Shown here in pieces: positions 45,386 through 58,377 of a stretch of 64,000 bases of DNA (positions are counted from its first letter, which is position 1; every line of letters begins with the position of its first letter). Source of the stretch: Mastigias papua (Eukaryota; Cnidaria; Scyphozoa; Rhizostomeae; Mastigiidae); assembly GCA_964019165.1 (NCBI GenBank), contig OZ025271.1:14979782-15043781 (forward strand), in the 5' to 3' direction. The translations under genes were made by a program, and so were the position numbers. The notes below the pieces were generated by a model. That model did no database searches. It was not told the origin of the DNA and worked only from the letters and a program-made list of their open reading frames with translations.

Positions 45386-48300
45386 CTGCAAGAAAGTCAA
45401 ACTATAAGACCGCGTGCTTTGAAGGTAAAATGAGTTTGATACAGCTTCTCTCCTGCCTCTCCTTGGTATCTTCTGAACAATATTGAGGTTTCTGCGTGAA
45501 CGACAACAAGCGTATAGCAATTAGTTGAGAAACACCATCCTATTACAATTCAAAATACGCCTTACCAGAGTGCATTGCGGCAAACTTAGTCTCTCTACAG
45601 CAACCATACGAGGTAGCGGTTGGCAGTAACTGCCAACCTAGGCCGAAAGATGACTCTTTCCGTTTCTTCGATACTTTCCCCACAGTGACAGGTTCAGGTG
45701 TCCAGAACAGGTCTACAACTTCTTTGCTAAGATATCCTACAACAGAAGCAAAAGTGACAGAACGACAATACCTTTGTTTAGGTATGCTAAAAGTGAGATA
45801 AAAGGAGTCATTAGTGCAGCAGCAACAATTGCTCTATAGCTAGGGTTATAAACATTGCTTAGGCATAGTTTAGACAGCGCATGTTGAGCGGAGCGAAGTA
45901 AATTATTGCTCTTCAAAAAATCTAAGTGTCAATTAAATTCACTCTCATGGGCGAATTATGAGCGAATTTAATTGTAATTCGCTCCGCTCAAAATGCGCTG
46001 TCTAAACTATGCTCTATAGTTGAAAGACAAGAAGTGAAGCAATATTTTTATATATAAGATAGCTTCGGTAGACAATATAGAATTGTAGAACTGCCAGCCA
46101 TTAAGGTGATGTGCGCAAGGATAAAAAACTTATGTCACCTACTTCCTACTTACTTGTTATCTTAAAACTTTATGAATAACTTTCGTCTTCGTGAAGCAAA
46201 GGAATAACCCTAAAGCGTACAAGGTGGGATAAGCCAATAAATTACCTCTTCTACCGGCTGTTTTATCTTCGTACTGAGAGCTGTACAACATGACGTTTCC
46301 AATTTTTACCAAATCGCCGACTGTTGACAAGAACCCGCCGCCAGCCCATTTGTAGGAATTGTCGACATAAGGGGTGTTTTTTAGCTTCCCTTTTGCATCT
46401 CTAATATAGTAACTGAAAGTGAACAAATAAGCATAATTGTAGCCGATTATAGTTACTCGTTTTTTATAAGAAACAAACTTTCTCCCTTCATCTTGGATGT
46501 TTCTTAATATTTTGTCAAACTCAGCCATGAATGATTCGTAAATGTTTCTTAAAACTCTTAAAATTTGGCAACTTTGAACAAGAACTAGAAGTTTTAGTTA
46601 AGAACGTTTGAAAGACGGATGTTTTAGTGCGTTGTTTCCAGTTTACCAGCAAATTTTCTCACAAAAACATATTTTTCAAGTTTACTTTTGAAACTCAGCC
46701 TGCTTCTGTTCCTTAAATATTTCTTAATTTTTGCCTGATTTGAGTCTCAAGTTTCTTATATACTTGTTTCTTATAAAAAAACGATGTATTACTGGAAATT
46801 GGCTTTTTAGCAGAAAAATATACAACAGTCGAATTTTAGCTAATATAAATGCCTACTATATAGAAGGAGAAAAGTATAGCCAGTAAAATATGACAAAAGA
46901 GGTTAAATATCTAAAAAAGCAGATGAAAAGAAGGTTTGAGTGAATAATCTGTTTGCACTAAAACATGGAAACACGAAAACATTCGCATGAAAACATGGAA
47001 CCGCTCGTTAGTATGCTGACAGCATTTAGCACTCATCAGAGTATGAAACATCAGACAAGGGCCGGGAGCTCAAGCTAATAGCTAATTCGATATGCATGGA
47101 CTCATGTGGCAGGGTCAATACTGCGTCTGATTAGCCATAGGGTTTGGCCATTGCTAATCGTAGAATGACGAACAACTCAAGATTAGCAAAGCGACTTGCA
47201 CACTGTATGTAATAGCTGTGTTTTTCTGGCTTTGATACAGATAGATGAATAAAATATGAAGATTGACCCAATCACTGAGCCATTCGATCATTCAACAATC
47301 TTTATCACACAATCATCACAGTTGGAATAATGAATCACCTATTTCACCCAACCAACAGTTAACTGGTTCGTTTATATCATCAGCTGGTCATTTGATCATC
47401 TAATCATCTAATCATTCTGTCAATAAAACAGTCAATCATTCAACTAAATCTTCTCATACAATAATCACTCATATGGAATTATGCAATAATGCAATAGTCA
47501 ATCACCCAAATCACCCAACCAACAGCTACTTGATTCATTCATATGATTAGCTGATCATTAAATCTGATCATCAAATCACTCTGTCAGACAATGATTCATT
47601 CAATCATTCAAGTAAATCTCCTTCATCAGACAATGCTCACTTCTGCAATGACTGATCACCCAAATCACTCAATCAACAGTTAACTAACTCACTTATTCAC
47701 TTAGACAATCACTTAATCACATGATCACAACTTACTTTGATCTGTTATAAACAATAGGGTCATTCAGCTCAACAACTGTGCTATCCAAGCCGAGATCATA
47801 ACACATGTTCTTCATGAAAGTGATGTAATCCTTTCCAGATGCTCCTTCAATGCAGGCACTGATCAGTGTCCATCCATGTGTTGTGTACAAGTAATCTGAA
47901 CCAGGTTTCTTTAGCAGGGGGTCATCTTTAAAAATGCTAATAGCATCCTTTATGGAATCAAAATGATCCTTAATGTAATACTCTTTCATTTTAAATTCCT
48001 CTTTATTTTTCACATTGTTCTCTTCCTCCTGCTCAGACAAACCACTTTCAGACTCACGATCACTTCTTTTACCCTCTTTCCCAACCTCCCTATCACCTTT
48101 TGACTGGCTCTCAGCCTCTTTTGTACCATCCTTTGTCTTACCAAGTGGCCTTGTATCTTTCTTTCGCATCTTTTCATCCTTGTTCTCTTTTATTTTATCC
48201 ACATTTTCACTTGTTTCATTTTCATGCAGTTCTTTCTCATAATGACGCACTCCACTTGTGTGTGACATCAACTGCCGAAGTGTAATGATAACTCTCTCCC

Positions 48301-50121
48301 CATTGAACTCCTTCTGAGGGAAATACCCTACATACTGCTGGATTGGCAAATTGAGGTCAATTTTACTTTCCTGCAAAAGTTTTCCTGTCAATCAAAGCAA
48401 TATAATGTAGTTTAATTCAATATAGTACAATGAATGTAATATAGGATGATATGCTATACTAAAGTATAATACATCACAGTATAAAATAGTAGAAAGATAC
48501 TATTTCCCAGAAAATAATATGATGCATTAAATTATACTATTCAAATATTTTGGGAAACATGTCATCCATCCAATCACAGAATCAACAAACCATTACTTCA
48601 ATCAACCAATCAATTGGTCAATCATAACACAGAATGAAACAATGTGACTACTAATGGACAGATGCTGATTGAAGTATTTCAGTACACATCAACCCTTCAA
48701 CCCAGAGATTTCCTAATACCACAAAGAATTACCCTCTGCAAAATTTGACCATGCCATGGCAAGATATGCCATAAATATGCAATATACTGTACAACAATTT
48801 GAACACACACATGGGGATCCAATGGGGGAGCAGGGGGCATACCCCAAACAATAAGAAATCCTTATGATTTAACCAAATATATGATCTAACCAAATGTCCC
48901 TTTTCCAATGCTCCATATTACATCTACAACTGTGCACATAGTGGAGAATAATTCAGAAACACCAATTTGAATGCCAAGTCATCTGGAACTCAGACTGGCC
49001 TAAGCTTGCTCATTTGAAGGTAGTCTCAGAGATTATTTGATATCACAAAGACTAAGACTCTAGTAAAATTTTCCTATACAATACCAGCAAACATCATTCA
49101 AAAAATGTACAACAAGGTGCAACACAGTCCAGCATAATGCAATCACATACCAATTGCGATTGAAGTCAGTGCTTTGCTTATGCTTGCAATTCTCATCACT
49201 GTCCCATCATGACACTTAACTCCATTCTCAACATCTGCAAACCCTAATCCAACTGTCCATACCAATTTTCCATCAATGCTAACAGCACAAACCAGACCAG
49301 GTGAACCAGCCTCTTCCTTTACTTGTTCCAGTTTTAACATAGATTTCTTGATAGCTGCCTCCAACTGAACCTTTCTCTCATCTCTTTCATAACTACAGCT
49401 TGGATTTCCATTATCAGAAGTGTATTTAAACCAGTCTTAGTTAAGGTTGAATAGTAAGCACAGAATGGAAAGGCCAGACTACTGGGCTTTCCCTTTGAAA
49501 GAGTCCCAGCATACCAATTTTCCAATTAAATCAAAGAAATTTTAAATATATTGAGGAAAGAAGGTATGAGAAATTTGATATTTATAGGAATGGTGGAAGA
49601 ATCCAGAGGGAGAGGAAGGCCAAGAGGGAAATATCTGACCAGATGGGTGAAGCTTCCATTAGGTAATTTGACAGATGAACAGTTTTTTCTGTTTTCATAG
49701 AGTTAAAATAATCAAGACACAAACTAACTACTTTTCATTGTGCTCCCTACAGTATGGAAAGACTCAATGTCACAGTGTTCCCACTAAGGGAGGCACTTAC
49801 ATATGTTTGTACATTAATACATGTAGTTGTATAAATGTTATATTGTGTGTTATGTATATGTATATGCTTGTATCTATGTAGTTGTATGTTTATACTTGTA
49901 TATATGTCTTACATGTATTTTTGTATATCTCAGTTATATATGACATTTGCTGTCAAAGGATACATAGTCCAGTGATGGCTCATTTTCTCTCTTTTCATTC
50001 AGTGCATAGCTGATAGAAGTCACAGTAGCTACTGAACAGCCAATTCCAAGTAGAACCCCAACATACTTTGATTTATTTCTGTTTTCAGTGCTCCAAGTAA
50101 ACTTTGACGTGGACTTGGAAC
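45105..50121 (-). CDS. LACTB: LACTB-like mitochondrial serine beta-lactamase-like protein, first exon missing
   Basis: Exons on the minus strand 50121-49964, 49364-49151, 48384-47736, 46412-46246, 45736-45566 and 45385-45105 join in phase to about 546 residues and a TGA stop. LACTB is an animal relative of penicillin-binding proteins and class C beta-lactamases, held in the mitochondrial intermembrane space, where it forms filaments and acts as a serine protease. The first exon found encodes a membrane segment (YVGVLLGIGCSVATVTS). The nucleophile motif S-I-S-K is in RIASISKALT. RHYEK, then a long Lys/Glu-rich insert, then GSDYLYTTHGWTL, NTPYVDNSYKWAGGGFLSTVGD and HSGAAVGASS follow the vertebrate order closely, including the charged insert. 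The N-terminal targeting exon, ending after one base of a codon, was not found upstream. The family call is firm. Confidence 0.92.
45566..45736 (-). CDS. LACTB: LACTB-like exon
   Basis: Acceptor tgttgtag, donor CACTCTG|gtaagg. Encodes VVDLFWTPEPV and FGLGWQLLP, ending in MHS. Confidence 0.9.
45863..46012. mobile_element. Short MITE with about 35-bp inverted ends
   Basis: GCATAGTTTAGACAGCGCAT plus tgagcggagcgaa, inverted as ttcgctccgctca plus atgcgctgtctaaactatgc. Lies in a LACTB intron. Confidence 0.85.
46246..46412 (-). CDS. LACTB: LACTB-like exon with NTPYVDNSYKWAGGG
   Basis: Acceptor cactttcag, donor AGAAGAG|gtaatt. A TACACG-type MITE lies 42 bp upstream of its acceptor. Confidence 0.92.
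46454..46788. mobile_element. TACACG-family MITE, in LACTB intron
   Basis: Ends TACTCGTTTTTTATAAGAAA and TTTCTTATAAAAAAACGATGTA are inverted. Confidence 0.72.
47270..47730. repeat. Degenerate AATCA-type simple repeat in LACTB intron
   Basis: Runs of catcaatcattca-like units, comparable to 455-860. Confidence 0.6.
47736..48384 (-). CDS. LACTB: LACTB-like exon with Lys/Glu-rich insert
   Basis: Acceptor ttgacag, donor TCAAA|gtaagt. SHTSGVRHYEK is followed by about 85 highly charged residues and then DHFDSIKDAISIFKDDPL. Confidence 0.92.
49151..49364 (-). CDS. LACTB: LACTB-like exon with the SxxK nucleophile
   Basis: Acceptor aaggttcag, donor ATTG|gtatgt. Encodes GSPGLVCAVSIDGK, GLGFADVENGV and RIASISKALT. 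Confidence 0.92.
49964..50121 (-). CDS. LACTB: LACTB-like exon with membrane segment
   Basis: Acceptor cctgtacag, donor GACTAT|gtatcc, phase 0 at its end. About 22 hydrophobic residues precede LNEKRENEPSLDY. Lower certainty, as this part is poorly conserved. Confidence 0.75.
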
Positions 50122-51593
50122 CTGTACAGGAAGGGAAATCACCTCAGGCCTGTTTTCAACGTATTAGAATGAGTGGAGAGAAAATATTACTCAAAAAAGC
50201 TTTCCACCAAAACGTTTAGAAAAAAATTAACTGGCATTGTGCACACCATAGTTAGTAGCTGCAATTGAAATAAAATAAAGGTGGTCTAATGGTCTACTCC
50301 TACCATCAAGTTTTACATGCAACTGAAGTCTATTGATTGAGGATGGTGAAGCAAACTGATCTGTGGTGTGACCCTCATCCCCACCAGTTTCAGTTCAGCT
50401 TCATGTATTTTAACGATCCTAACTTGAAGTAATGAGTTCAATACTCAATAGATTTCTTTACATTTAGATTGTATTAATTAACAAGCACTTTAGTGCTTTA
50501 AAAATTTTTAATAGTATGTATATGTATACAGGGCTCCAACAAGACTGCGACACAAAAAGGTACGACAAAGTCTACACCAAAAGTTGTCATTGTGATGTTA
50601 GCCCTTTACACGTCAGATTAGTCTTTATCCAGTTATAACCCAGTAACATAGAGTATTTCATAGCAAAGAGATGAACCATTACATTACCATACCGGCATAC
50701 TGCCTAAAGGTCCTCGCTATCTGGATAGTGAATGCGCAAAGCCTTGATTTGTGAAAATTGAACATCATTTTTTAATATTCTTTCAAATATTACTCCATCA
50801 TCCTCGTTTTTCCGTGCCAACCATCTTACCTAACAATTCTTTTCCCTACCATTAATGTTATCTCTCTGGTTGTTGATCAGATTTAGCAACGACTAGCATT
50901 ATGGATTAGACTCTCATACAATGAATAGGCCTCCTAATCGAATCGAGACGTCCGCTAAATTCAAAATGCATTTCGTGTTCAGAGCCAAGAAAAGTGAAGT
51001 AAGTTGAGATTTTACCTGTTTCTTTTTCTGTAGGCGTCTTCAATGTGCATTGTCAATCAGCTCTGACTTTATCTATTTATATTTGGTAAGCTGAATTGAC
51101 CATAGGGAAGTGTTTGTACTGAGTGAATGCCTGTATTGAACAGCTATTTTACTGTGCTCATTGTGCATGCCACATGCATTCAACAACATACAGAATCATA
51201 CACTTTCAACTACCAACTTCAGTTACAGCTGTTCATTCTGTCCTGGGTTTCTAAAGTATACTACACCAGCTGCAATTTCGCTTGAAATTTTTGCTTCAAC
51301 CCATAGAAAGCTCTGCATATGGCCGGCTACTAGCCACGCTGCAGTGTTTGGCAACCGCACACTCAAGATTTTTTGTCACAAATGATAATGCACACCCATA
51401 AATCGGTGTTGTATGTTGTTGAAAGGCGACCGGGCGTGATTTATTTGGGTGATTTCAGTATTTTCCAACTATCATAATGATAATAATGAAGTAAAATTTG
51501 GACACTCTCATGTATGCCTTTTGGTACAGAACCTTTCAAGGTGAGAAACAAAGGAAAATGAATAAACTCGTTATACTTTCTGTACCAAAACTC
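50122..51593. other. Region upstream of the found LACTB exons, no exon assigned
   Basis: CpGs are more frequent at 50600-51010 than on either side, so this may be the LACTB promoter region. I could not fit a first exon of the needed phase. Confidence 0.4.
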
Positions 51594-51676
51594 AAGCAGG
51601 CACTGCAATTGCACACCTGAGAACAAGTGCACACTTGCATACCTGACCTTTTGCTCCTGCACACTCAAGATTTCAT
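51594..51676. repeat. Dispersed repeat, CpG-poor copy
   Basis: Partner of 4853-4936; the tail ttgaaaaagg runs into the left foldback arm at 51677. Confidence 0.55.
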
Positions 51677-52400
51677 TGAAAAAGGCCATATTCTGCAGTT
51701 GGTGCTACTAGTGCAACTAAAGTGTATAAACATATCTGCTATTAGCATTAGAATTGTACCAGCGTCCACTTAGAGGCCTAGTGCATGTGGATGTAGCCAT
51801 TAGTAATCAATACTAATCAATACTAATCAATATGTGGGGCAAACCTAACTGCTAGCAGTACTTTGGTTTGACTTACATATTGAGTAATAGTAGCACTAGT
51901 ACTCCTGTCTGCACCTGGTCCACCTGGCTGTTCTTGATATCTCCTTGGATGGTCACACACATATGTACCCTTTTTAGAGCCTGCACATGCTTTAAGGTTC
52001 TCTAAGGTGAGGGAGTCTCATGTTTGAAGAGGTTGAGTTTTACTGGTTTACTTTGCTGAAATTGTATTATATAAGTGTTGTAATGGCTACATGCACAGGC
52101 ACTAGGCCTCTAAGTCAGGGGTCTCCAAACTACAGCCCGCGGGCCAGATGTGGCCCTTTGGGCCTCTCAATCCAGCCTGCAGAGACACTTAAAAAAATAA
52201 ATAAATAATATTATTTGACCAGCGGTATACGGTTCGTCAGCCCTCAACATGCTGGATGAAAGTTCATGTGGCCCTCTGGCTGTAAAGTTTGGAGACCCCT
52301 GCTCTAAGTGGATGCTCGTACACTTCTAGTGCTGATAGCAGACATGTTTACACACTTTAGTTGCACTAGTAGCCCCAACTGCAGAATATGGCCGTTTTTC
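51677..52400. mobile_element. Foldback element with long arms, split by a hAT-like insertion
   Basis: The left arm 51677-51802 (ggccatattctgcagttgg ... tagtgcaactaaagtgt ... tccacttagaggcctagtgc) is the inverse of 52079-52400 once 52116-52301 is removed. The spacer 51803-52078 shows no coding signal. Confidence 0.82.
52116..52301. mobile_element. hAT-like non-autonomous element
   Basis: CAGGGGTCTCCAAACT ... AGTTTGGAGACCCCTG ends, with perfect 8-bp duplication CTCTAAGT at 52108-52115 and 52302-52309. Confidence 0.9.
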
Positions 52401-53465
52401 AATTGTAAATGGAACTCTCTGGAAAAATGTCTTCTCCATCTATGGCAATCAGAGGAGATTTAGATTTATTTATGTAGTTTGTTTTCTTTGTTTGTTGTGC
52501 TATAAGAACTGCTAGCAAAGTACTAGCAATAGCCTCAAACAATCAGGGAACCTTATACTAATGCAAAGTTGTCAACAGACTGTCTGCTGTTGTCTGGAGC
52601 AGGTATGGGGATGGTTTTGTAAATTGTTAAATTATTTTCATTGGGTTGAAAAACAGAACAATCTTCCTTATGAATGTCAGTGGAAACATTTTCACCTGTT
52701 AGTTTACTTTGAGATATATTGTTGTTTAGTTTGTTGCTTAGTTTGGGTTTCATTTGCTTGCTAATACAAATAGTTTATAGCAGCAATTCTACTTTTGTGG
52801 ATGGAGTACTCATATTTTATCCAATTGCTTATTTGCCAACCTGGGCCTGGGCTGCACAACCTCTTTCTAGGGAGGAGCCCTTGTCACATTAAGATCATAG
52901 ATGGGGCACCAATTGTAATATACAAAGTATTTAACTTGTCCATGTTTTTAGCAAACACAGTTATCCATCAATAATGATTGTGCCTTGACCTTGATGTGGG
53001 CCACATCAGACAACATCCTGGACCATGCTTTGGACACCTCTGTTACAAGGGGCCAACAGGTCACTTGTGGATTGGTATCTTGAAGTGAGTGGTGTCAACC
53101 AGTGTGCCTGATCTACACCATTTGCATCCCAATTACTGTTTTTGGTAGGTTTTGCCTCAATTATTTCAAATAGTACTTTTTACCTTTGATTCCAATCTAT
53201 ACTCTTTTCCCTTGTATTTCTATTAGTACTTTTTGTTCCTATTATTTCTGTTAACAGGTTTTGTCCCTATTTTCCCTATTGAAAATGCTATTACTGTGCC
53301 CAGTTAACTAATACCAATGTTCCTCTAGAAAGAAGCATCAAACATTACCATAATTATTTGGAGAACTTGGTGAATGACTTATTTTATTTGAAAGTAGTGA
53401 GTTTCCTGCCAACTTTGACTTTTACTGATCCAACCCCTCCCACTTGAAGCAATGTAGCATGAAAG

Positions 53466-53624
53466 CAGGGACATAGGAAACAGGGGGCCAGAGGGGCCAT
53501 GGCCCTCTCACTTTTCAGTAAACTATGCAAAAGTGCCCCTTTGAAGCCCAAAATGGATGTGGTAATGTGCCCCTTTTAGGACTTACCCCCCCCCCCCACT
53601 TTTTAGCTGCTTCCTATGTCTGTG
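53466..53624. mobile_element. hAT-like element, CpG-poor copy
   Basis: CAGGGACATAGGAA ... TTCCTATGTC, with 8-bp duplication CATGAAAG (53458-53465, 53625-53632). Homologous to 62417-62570. Confidence 0.82.
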
Positions 53625-54795
53625 CATGAAAGCATAGCTGCTCTAGTGCTATTTGAGAGCATATTGACTTGTTCATGGTGAGTAGAACCTGCATAACTCA
53701 GCATTACTTTGAGAGAGAGTGGGAAATTTTGTTCTGTCATTCAAAAAGTATTGCAAGTGCTTTGGTGGGCATTGATCATGTGATGAATTTATATGATGTT
53801 TAGTGTAACAAACAGGAATGCAGTGAAATATAGACTTTTTAATTGGAATATTATCTATAAGAATAATAAGGGTCAAAATTGCTGACAGTTAAAAGTAATT
53901 TAAGAATGCCACAAGGCTCATGGTTCATCAAGGTTCATCAAGGAATATATATCAAATATTTTTATATATTAATATTTAGATATTTTTACTTATTTGAGCT
54001 TTATTTGGAAAACAGAACAAGTGCAAGGGTCATTTATACAGCCTGGGAATAAGTATGCTATGATGTTCCTCAGGGCTCAAGAATTCATCATCATACAAAT
54101 CATCTAGGGTTATGCATCTTTCCCTTTATTTGTATCATTGTTTTATTAATTCCCATTTAGTTATTTATTGCTGGTGAGTGTCATTTATGCACTTTTCATT
54201 ATATGAATAAAGCCCATACGAATTGTACTGCTCAAAATCGTTCAAATTTAAGAATATGTTAAGAATAATCTTAGGCTTAATGCCAAAGAAGCTTAAGAAT
54301 CTCAGAGCTCAGTGAAAAATTAGATATTCTTATCAAAAAAAATGTGCACTCGACCCTCTATATTTGCTCACAAAGACAGGTGCATGTGTAACAATGATTG
54401 GCCGTTAGTTGCGTCATTGACTGTTATCAGGAACTGTTCGATAATTATAACCGCACAGCGTTTGCAAGCAATTTTGCTAGTATTGTGGTCCAATTTATGT
54501 ATTTATAAGCAGCAGCGCCGCGTGAAAAAACGTCGTTTTTAGAACCACAGCTCTTATCAGAATATTTTTCAATTACACAGAGCTGTTTCAAATCAGATAT
54601 GAGGAGCGTAATTCATTCGAAAAGATTACAATAAATGAGTAGTTATTGCAAGCAGTGCTGATAACAAAAGCAGCTGTTGGAACTGTAAATCGATTTCAGT
54701 GCCTTCCCAAATACCAGAGTTCTTTCATGTTCCTCACTGAATGCCGTCAAATTCTCTTTGTGTTAGTATGAAGGAGGCTGTCTTTCTAATTTCGG

Positions 54796-55163
54796 TACAC
54801 GTTTGTTTTTGTACGAAGCTGGTTTATAAGAAACCCAGTAAAAGACAGCCTAAAATTTAAGAAACTTTTAGAACAACAAGGAAAGGGTTAAGGAACTTTA
54901 GAAATTCCTGTGCCATCTTTCACAGTTTCAGAAACACGTTTTTCCTCCACGGATCTAGTAGTGTCCACTACAGTATGTTTTATGTGCTTGAAAGCCAGTA
55001 AGCCTTATGGGCACTACAAAAGACAGTGTTTGTTACGTTTTGTTTTGTTTTTCAGCACTATTTTTTCTGTAAATTAAGAAACTTTTAGAACAAAAATGTG
55101 GCCAGAGTTAGGAAGCTTTTACTACTAGGCGTTGAGGCAGGTTTCTTATGAAAATCGTAAATT
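54796..55163. mobile_element. TACACG-family MITE, approximate ends
   Basis: gtacacgtttgtttttgtacg at the left, ttataagaaaccc nearby, and gtttcttatgaaaatcgta at the right. The interior matches 28460-28837. Confidence 0.5.
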
Positions 55164-55710
55164 TGAGAGTTCTTCGAAACATTTTTATGAGGAACCTACT
55201 TATAGAAAGCTAAGAGATTTTATGATCTTTAACTACTAATGAAAAAGGCACGAAGGAGCTTTTCAATGCCGAAGAGTTTTGTCACTGCAAATAATCGAGA
55301 ATTAGGGGACAATTTCCATTCATTGCAGTCAATTGCGCTTGACTTCTGTATAGTCCATCTATCACTGTTTCATATAGGTGTTTAGGCTGAAACGTAGAAT
55401 ATCTACAATACCCCATCTCAATACTTAACACGTGTAATGTCTATATAGTACTAAATCTACCTCTATAGTTATGGACCAATCAGGAGACTTTTGATGATAA
55501 AAATGATGCAATGTTTTGACAGCTTGTTGAGCTTGTAATCTGCTGCTGTATACCAAGGGCCTGTATCTATTTATTTGACAAAGACTACAGTATTAAACAA
55601 AGTTAGTACAGAAGTTTGAAAATATAAACATATCTAGATTAGAGCTTTGAAGTTCTATAGCTTGGCTGAAACTTCAAAATAGAATTTTCATTTAGTGTTA
55701 GCACTGCACG

Positions 55711-55983
55711 TACGTTTTTTTTATAAGAAACAAGTATATAAGAAACATGAGGCTCAAATCAGGCAAAAATTAAGAAACAATTAAGAAACACAGGTAGGCT
55801 GAGTTTCAAAAGTAAACTCAAATGTTTTTAACTAAAACTTCAATTTTTCGTCTCTTAGTTGCCTTGTTGCTGTAGGAAGTTTTAAGAATTTTATGAAACA
55901 TATAAACATTTAAGGTTGTATTTGACAAAATATTAAGAAACATCCAGGCTGAAGGGAGAAGTTTGTTTCTTAAAAAACGTGTA
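55711..55983. mobile_element. TACACG-family MITE
   Basis: Left TACGTTTTTTTTATAAGAAA, right TTTCTTAAAAAACGTGTA. The interior has gaggctcaaatcagg. Confidence 0.7.
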
Positions 55984-56266
55984 CAATGTTGTTAGAGTTT
56001 TAAAAGTATGGAACTGTTAGAACTAGACCTTGAGCAGGTCCCGTACATAACTAAACGTGTATTCTCAAGGAAGTACGTGCGAATAACAACTTTGGAACAC
56101 CTTACCTTCCATTTCCTTTCCTGAATCCTACAACTTACCTTGCTTCAAATCTAACATCAACAAACTTGATCTCATCTCCCTATCTAATTAACTTTTCCTT
56201 CTCTTTCTTCTTTTGGCAGGGCTTCGTTATAGGCTCTATTGGCCTTTCCCTGACAATACTTACTAA

Positions 56267-56549
56267 GGGAACGGTCATTATTTATGACCGGGGTGGGGAC
56301 TGAAGATAAAACGGTGGGGTAACTGAAAAAAATAGGCATTGAAAGGTGGGGTAGAATAATAATTTTTGACCACAGGGGTAGTGCAAAAACATATACCATA
56401 TTTAAGCATAAATGCACCTTTGTTTTACTATTTTCCTTTGGTGGGGTAAATAAAATTTGACTTACTCAAATGGTGGGGTAAAATTTTTTTGAGGACACAA
56501 AACATTTTCTCTTCAGTCCCCACCCTGACCATAAATAATGACCGCTCCC
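56267..56549. mobile_element. Harbinger-like MITE with about 38-bp inverted ends
   Basis: GGGAACGGTCATTATTTATG...ggtggggactgaaga, inverted as tcttcagtccccacc...ATAAATAATGACCGCTCCC. Flanks TAA on both sides suggest a 3-bp target duplication. Confidence 0.78.
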
Positions 56550-58377
56550 TAAAACAAAAACAAAAAAATGAGGATGGCATAACTTGTCGCCATCTGTATG
56601 TTTTCTTTTACTTATGATTCACTCATCGTCAAACTTAGTCCTAGGGTCTTGAAAAGTCCGGTACCTCTCCGTTATTCTGTTGCAACATCAAATCGAAAGA
56701 AGTGCAAGTTATTTTTAATCTAAGGTTAGTGCCAAGAATGTACTTAATCACAGTTTTCATGATTGAATTTGTAGGAAATATGAAATGAACACGAATGGGA
56801 AAGATCAGGGTCCTTTAGGGGGGGGCGGTCAGAGACTTTCATCCTGCGAAACTGGATATTGCCCAGCGAAAACTGAGATCTATAACAAAACTTTTATGTT
56901 TATCTTTACCTAATATCTAGCTTTTTGTTGTTATAGTTGTTTTATTGCTTTAGTTGCTTAGTTCAATTTTGAATCAAATTGAATTGAATTGAAGTGAATT
57001 GAATTGAAAAACACATTTGAAGCAACAAATTTAGCGGTAATAATCATCTGTTTGGGGTGTCATACCACCACACCCCCAGTATTTTCACCCCTAGGAAATA
57101 TACGTGAGAAGACAGAACTAGAAAGGACATTGTTCAGTGAAAGGACATTGACGCTCCTCCGTACCAAAGTGAGGAAACGCTAGTTTTGTGTCTACGTCAT
57201 TAGACATTAGTTTACAGTCCAAATAAAACGCCATTATATCACCTTTCTTAGTAATAAGACAGAAGTGGAGGAAACCCAGGGGAACACAATACGGATATGA
57301 GCAGTCCTGTTTATATACGACCCGCTGTTTAAAGTAGATAGGTCGTCTTAGTCAGCGTTTGACACAAAGTTACGCCAGCCATCGGTCATCGATTGCGTAT
57401 GCATAATCCAACTTAAAACCATGTCATATTAATATTTATTATTATTTATGCAACAGCGATCAAGATAGTATCACCGTGCAGCATGGTGTTGTATCGTTTG
57501 AACCTGTCTTTAAGAATCGCGTCGTTGCTTTGAAACTTTCATCATGGAAGCATTTCTGGTCCTGCTAAGGATAATTGCATACGAAGATCACGCACAGATA
57601 ACTAATAAACCAAAAGGACCGTACGTAGCTCATCATGACCTTTCGCAGCAACTGTCTTAGAATGATGACGATGACGAGATTGAGGACGACAACTTGTCAT
57701 TGCGCCCTTAGATGTTAGAAGTTCTTCCATGGGGGAATTCGCCCAGGCGGGGAAACGTGAGCCTAGAAGTATTGATTATTTTTAGGATAGCAGAGAGACA
57801 AGGACTTTGTAGGATGCTGTTTGGTCTATAATAGAGAAGACGTTTATTTATTTCCATTATTATTTCAACTCTCCCCCCCCCTAGAGCTCATTAGAATCCC
57901 TCGCTTATTGATTTTGGGGAATCTACCTTACGTGTTAGTGACGTAATCATGCTTCATCCGATGAACAAGACTTCACTATTCGTAACACTAATAAATTAGA
58001 AATGTATAAATGTATGTATAAGATTAAAAGATATGGAATGAAAGGATAAAAGTTAAAAAGAAAAATAGATGGAAACGCTTATCCTGTTAGAAATCTAACT
58101 TTCGGTTTAATAGTTTTGCAGAGCGTGCGGTTGCATTTATCACCATTCCAGCGTCTAATTCGTTGTTTAAAAATACGGAGGGTGCTTAATTATTTTGTTT
58201 CGTGAGGTAAAAATTGCCACAGTTTATTTCCAAGGTAGGCTGTCGTCTCATTTCCATAGGACGTAGTCCGTACCTTTGGGAGTTGATTTTATTCCTAATT
58301 GAATTAATATCTAAGTATGCTATGAGAAGACCGTTGTGATTTTTGAGCAAATATTTTTCAATTCAGTGTTAGCATGA
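56550..58377. other. Intergenic, no gene seen
   Basis: Only a (GAATT)n stretch near 56965-57008, poly-purine/pyrimidine runs, and unique sequence. No exon with family similarity found. Confidence 0.45.

Noticed and set aside
47000..47050. A third hammerhead candidate (minus strand, CATACTCTGATGAGTG)
   Set aside because: The GAAA half of the core is missing, so it is at best a relic.
50960..51020. Possible LACTB first exon (minus strand, ATGCACATTGAAGACGCC then a gtaaaa donor)
   Set aside because: Its exit phase does not fit the next exon at 50121, and the frame that would fit has no start codon.
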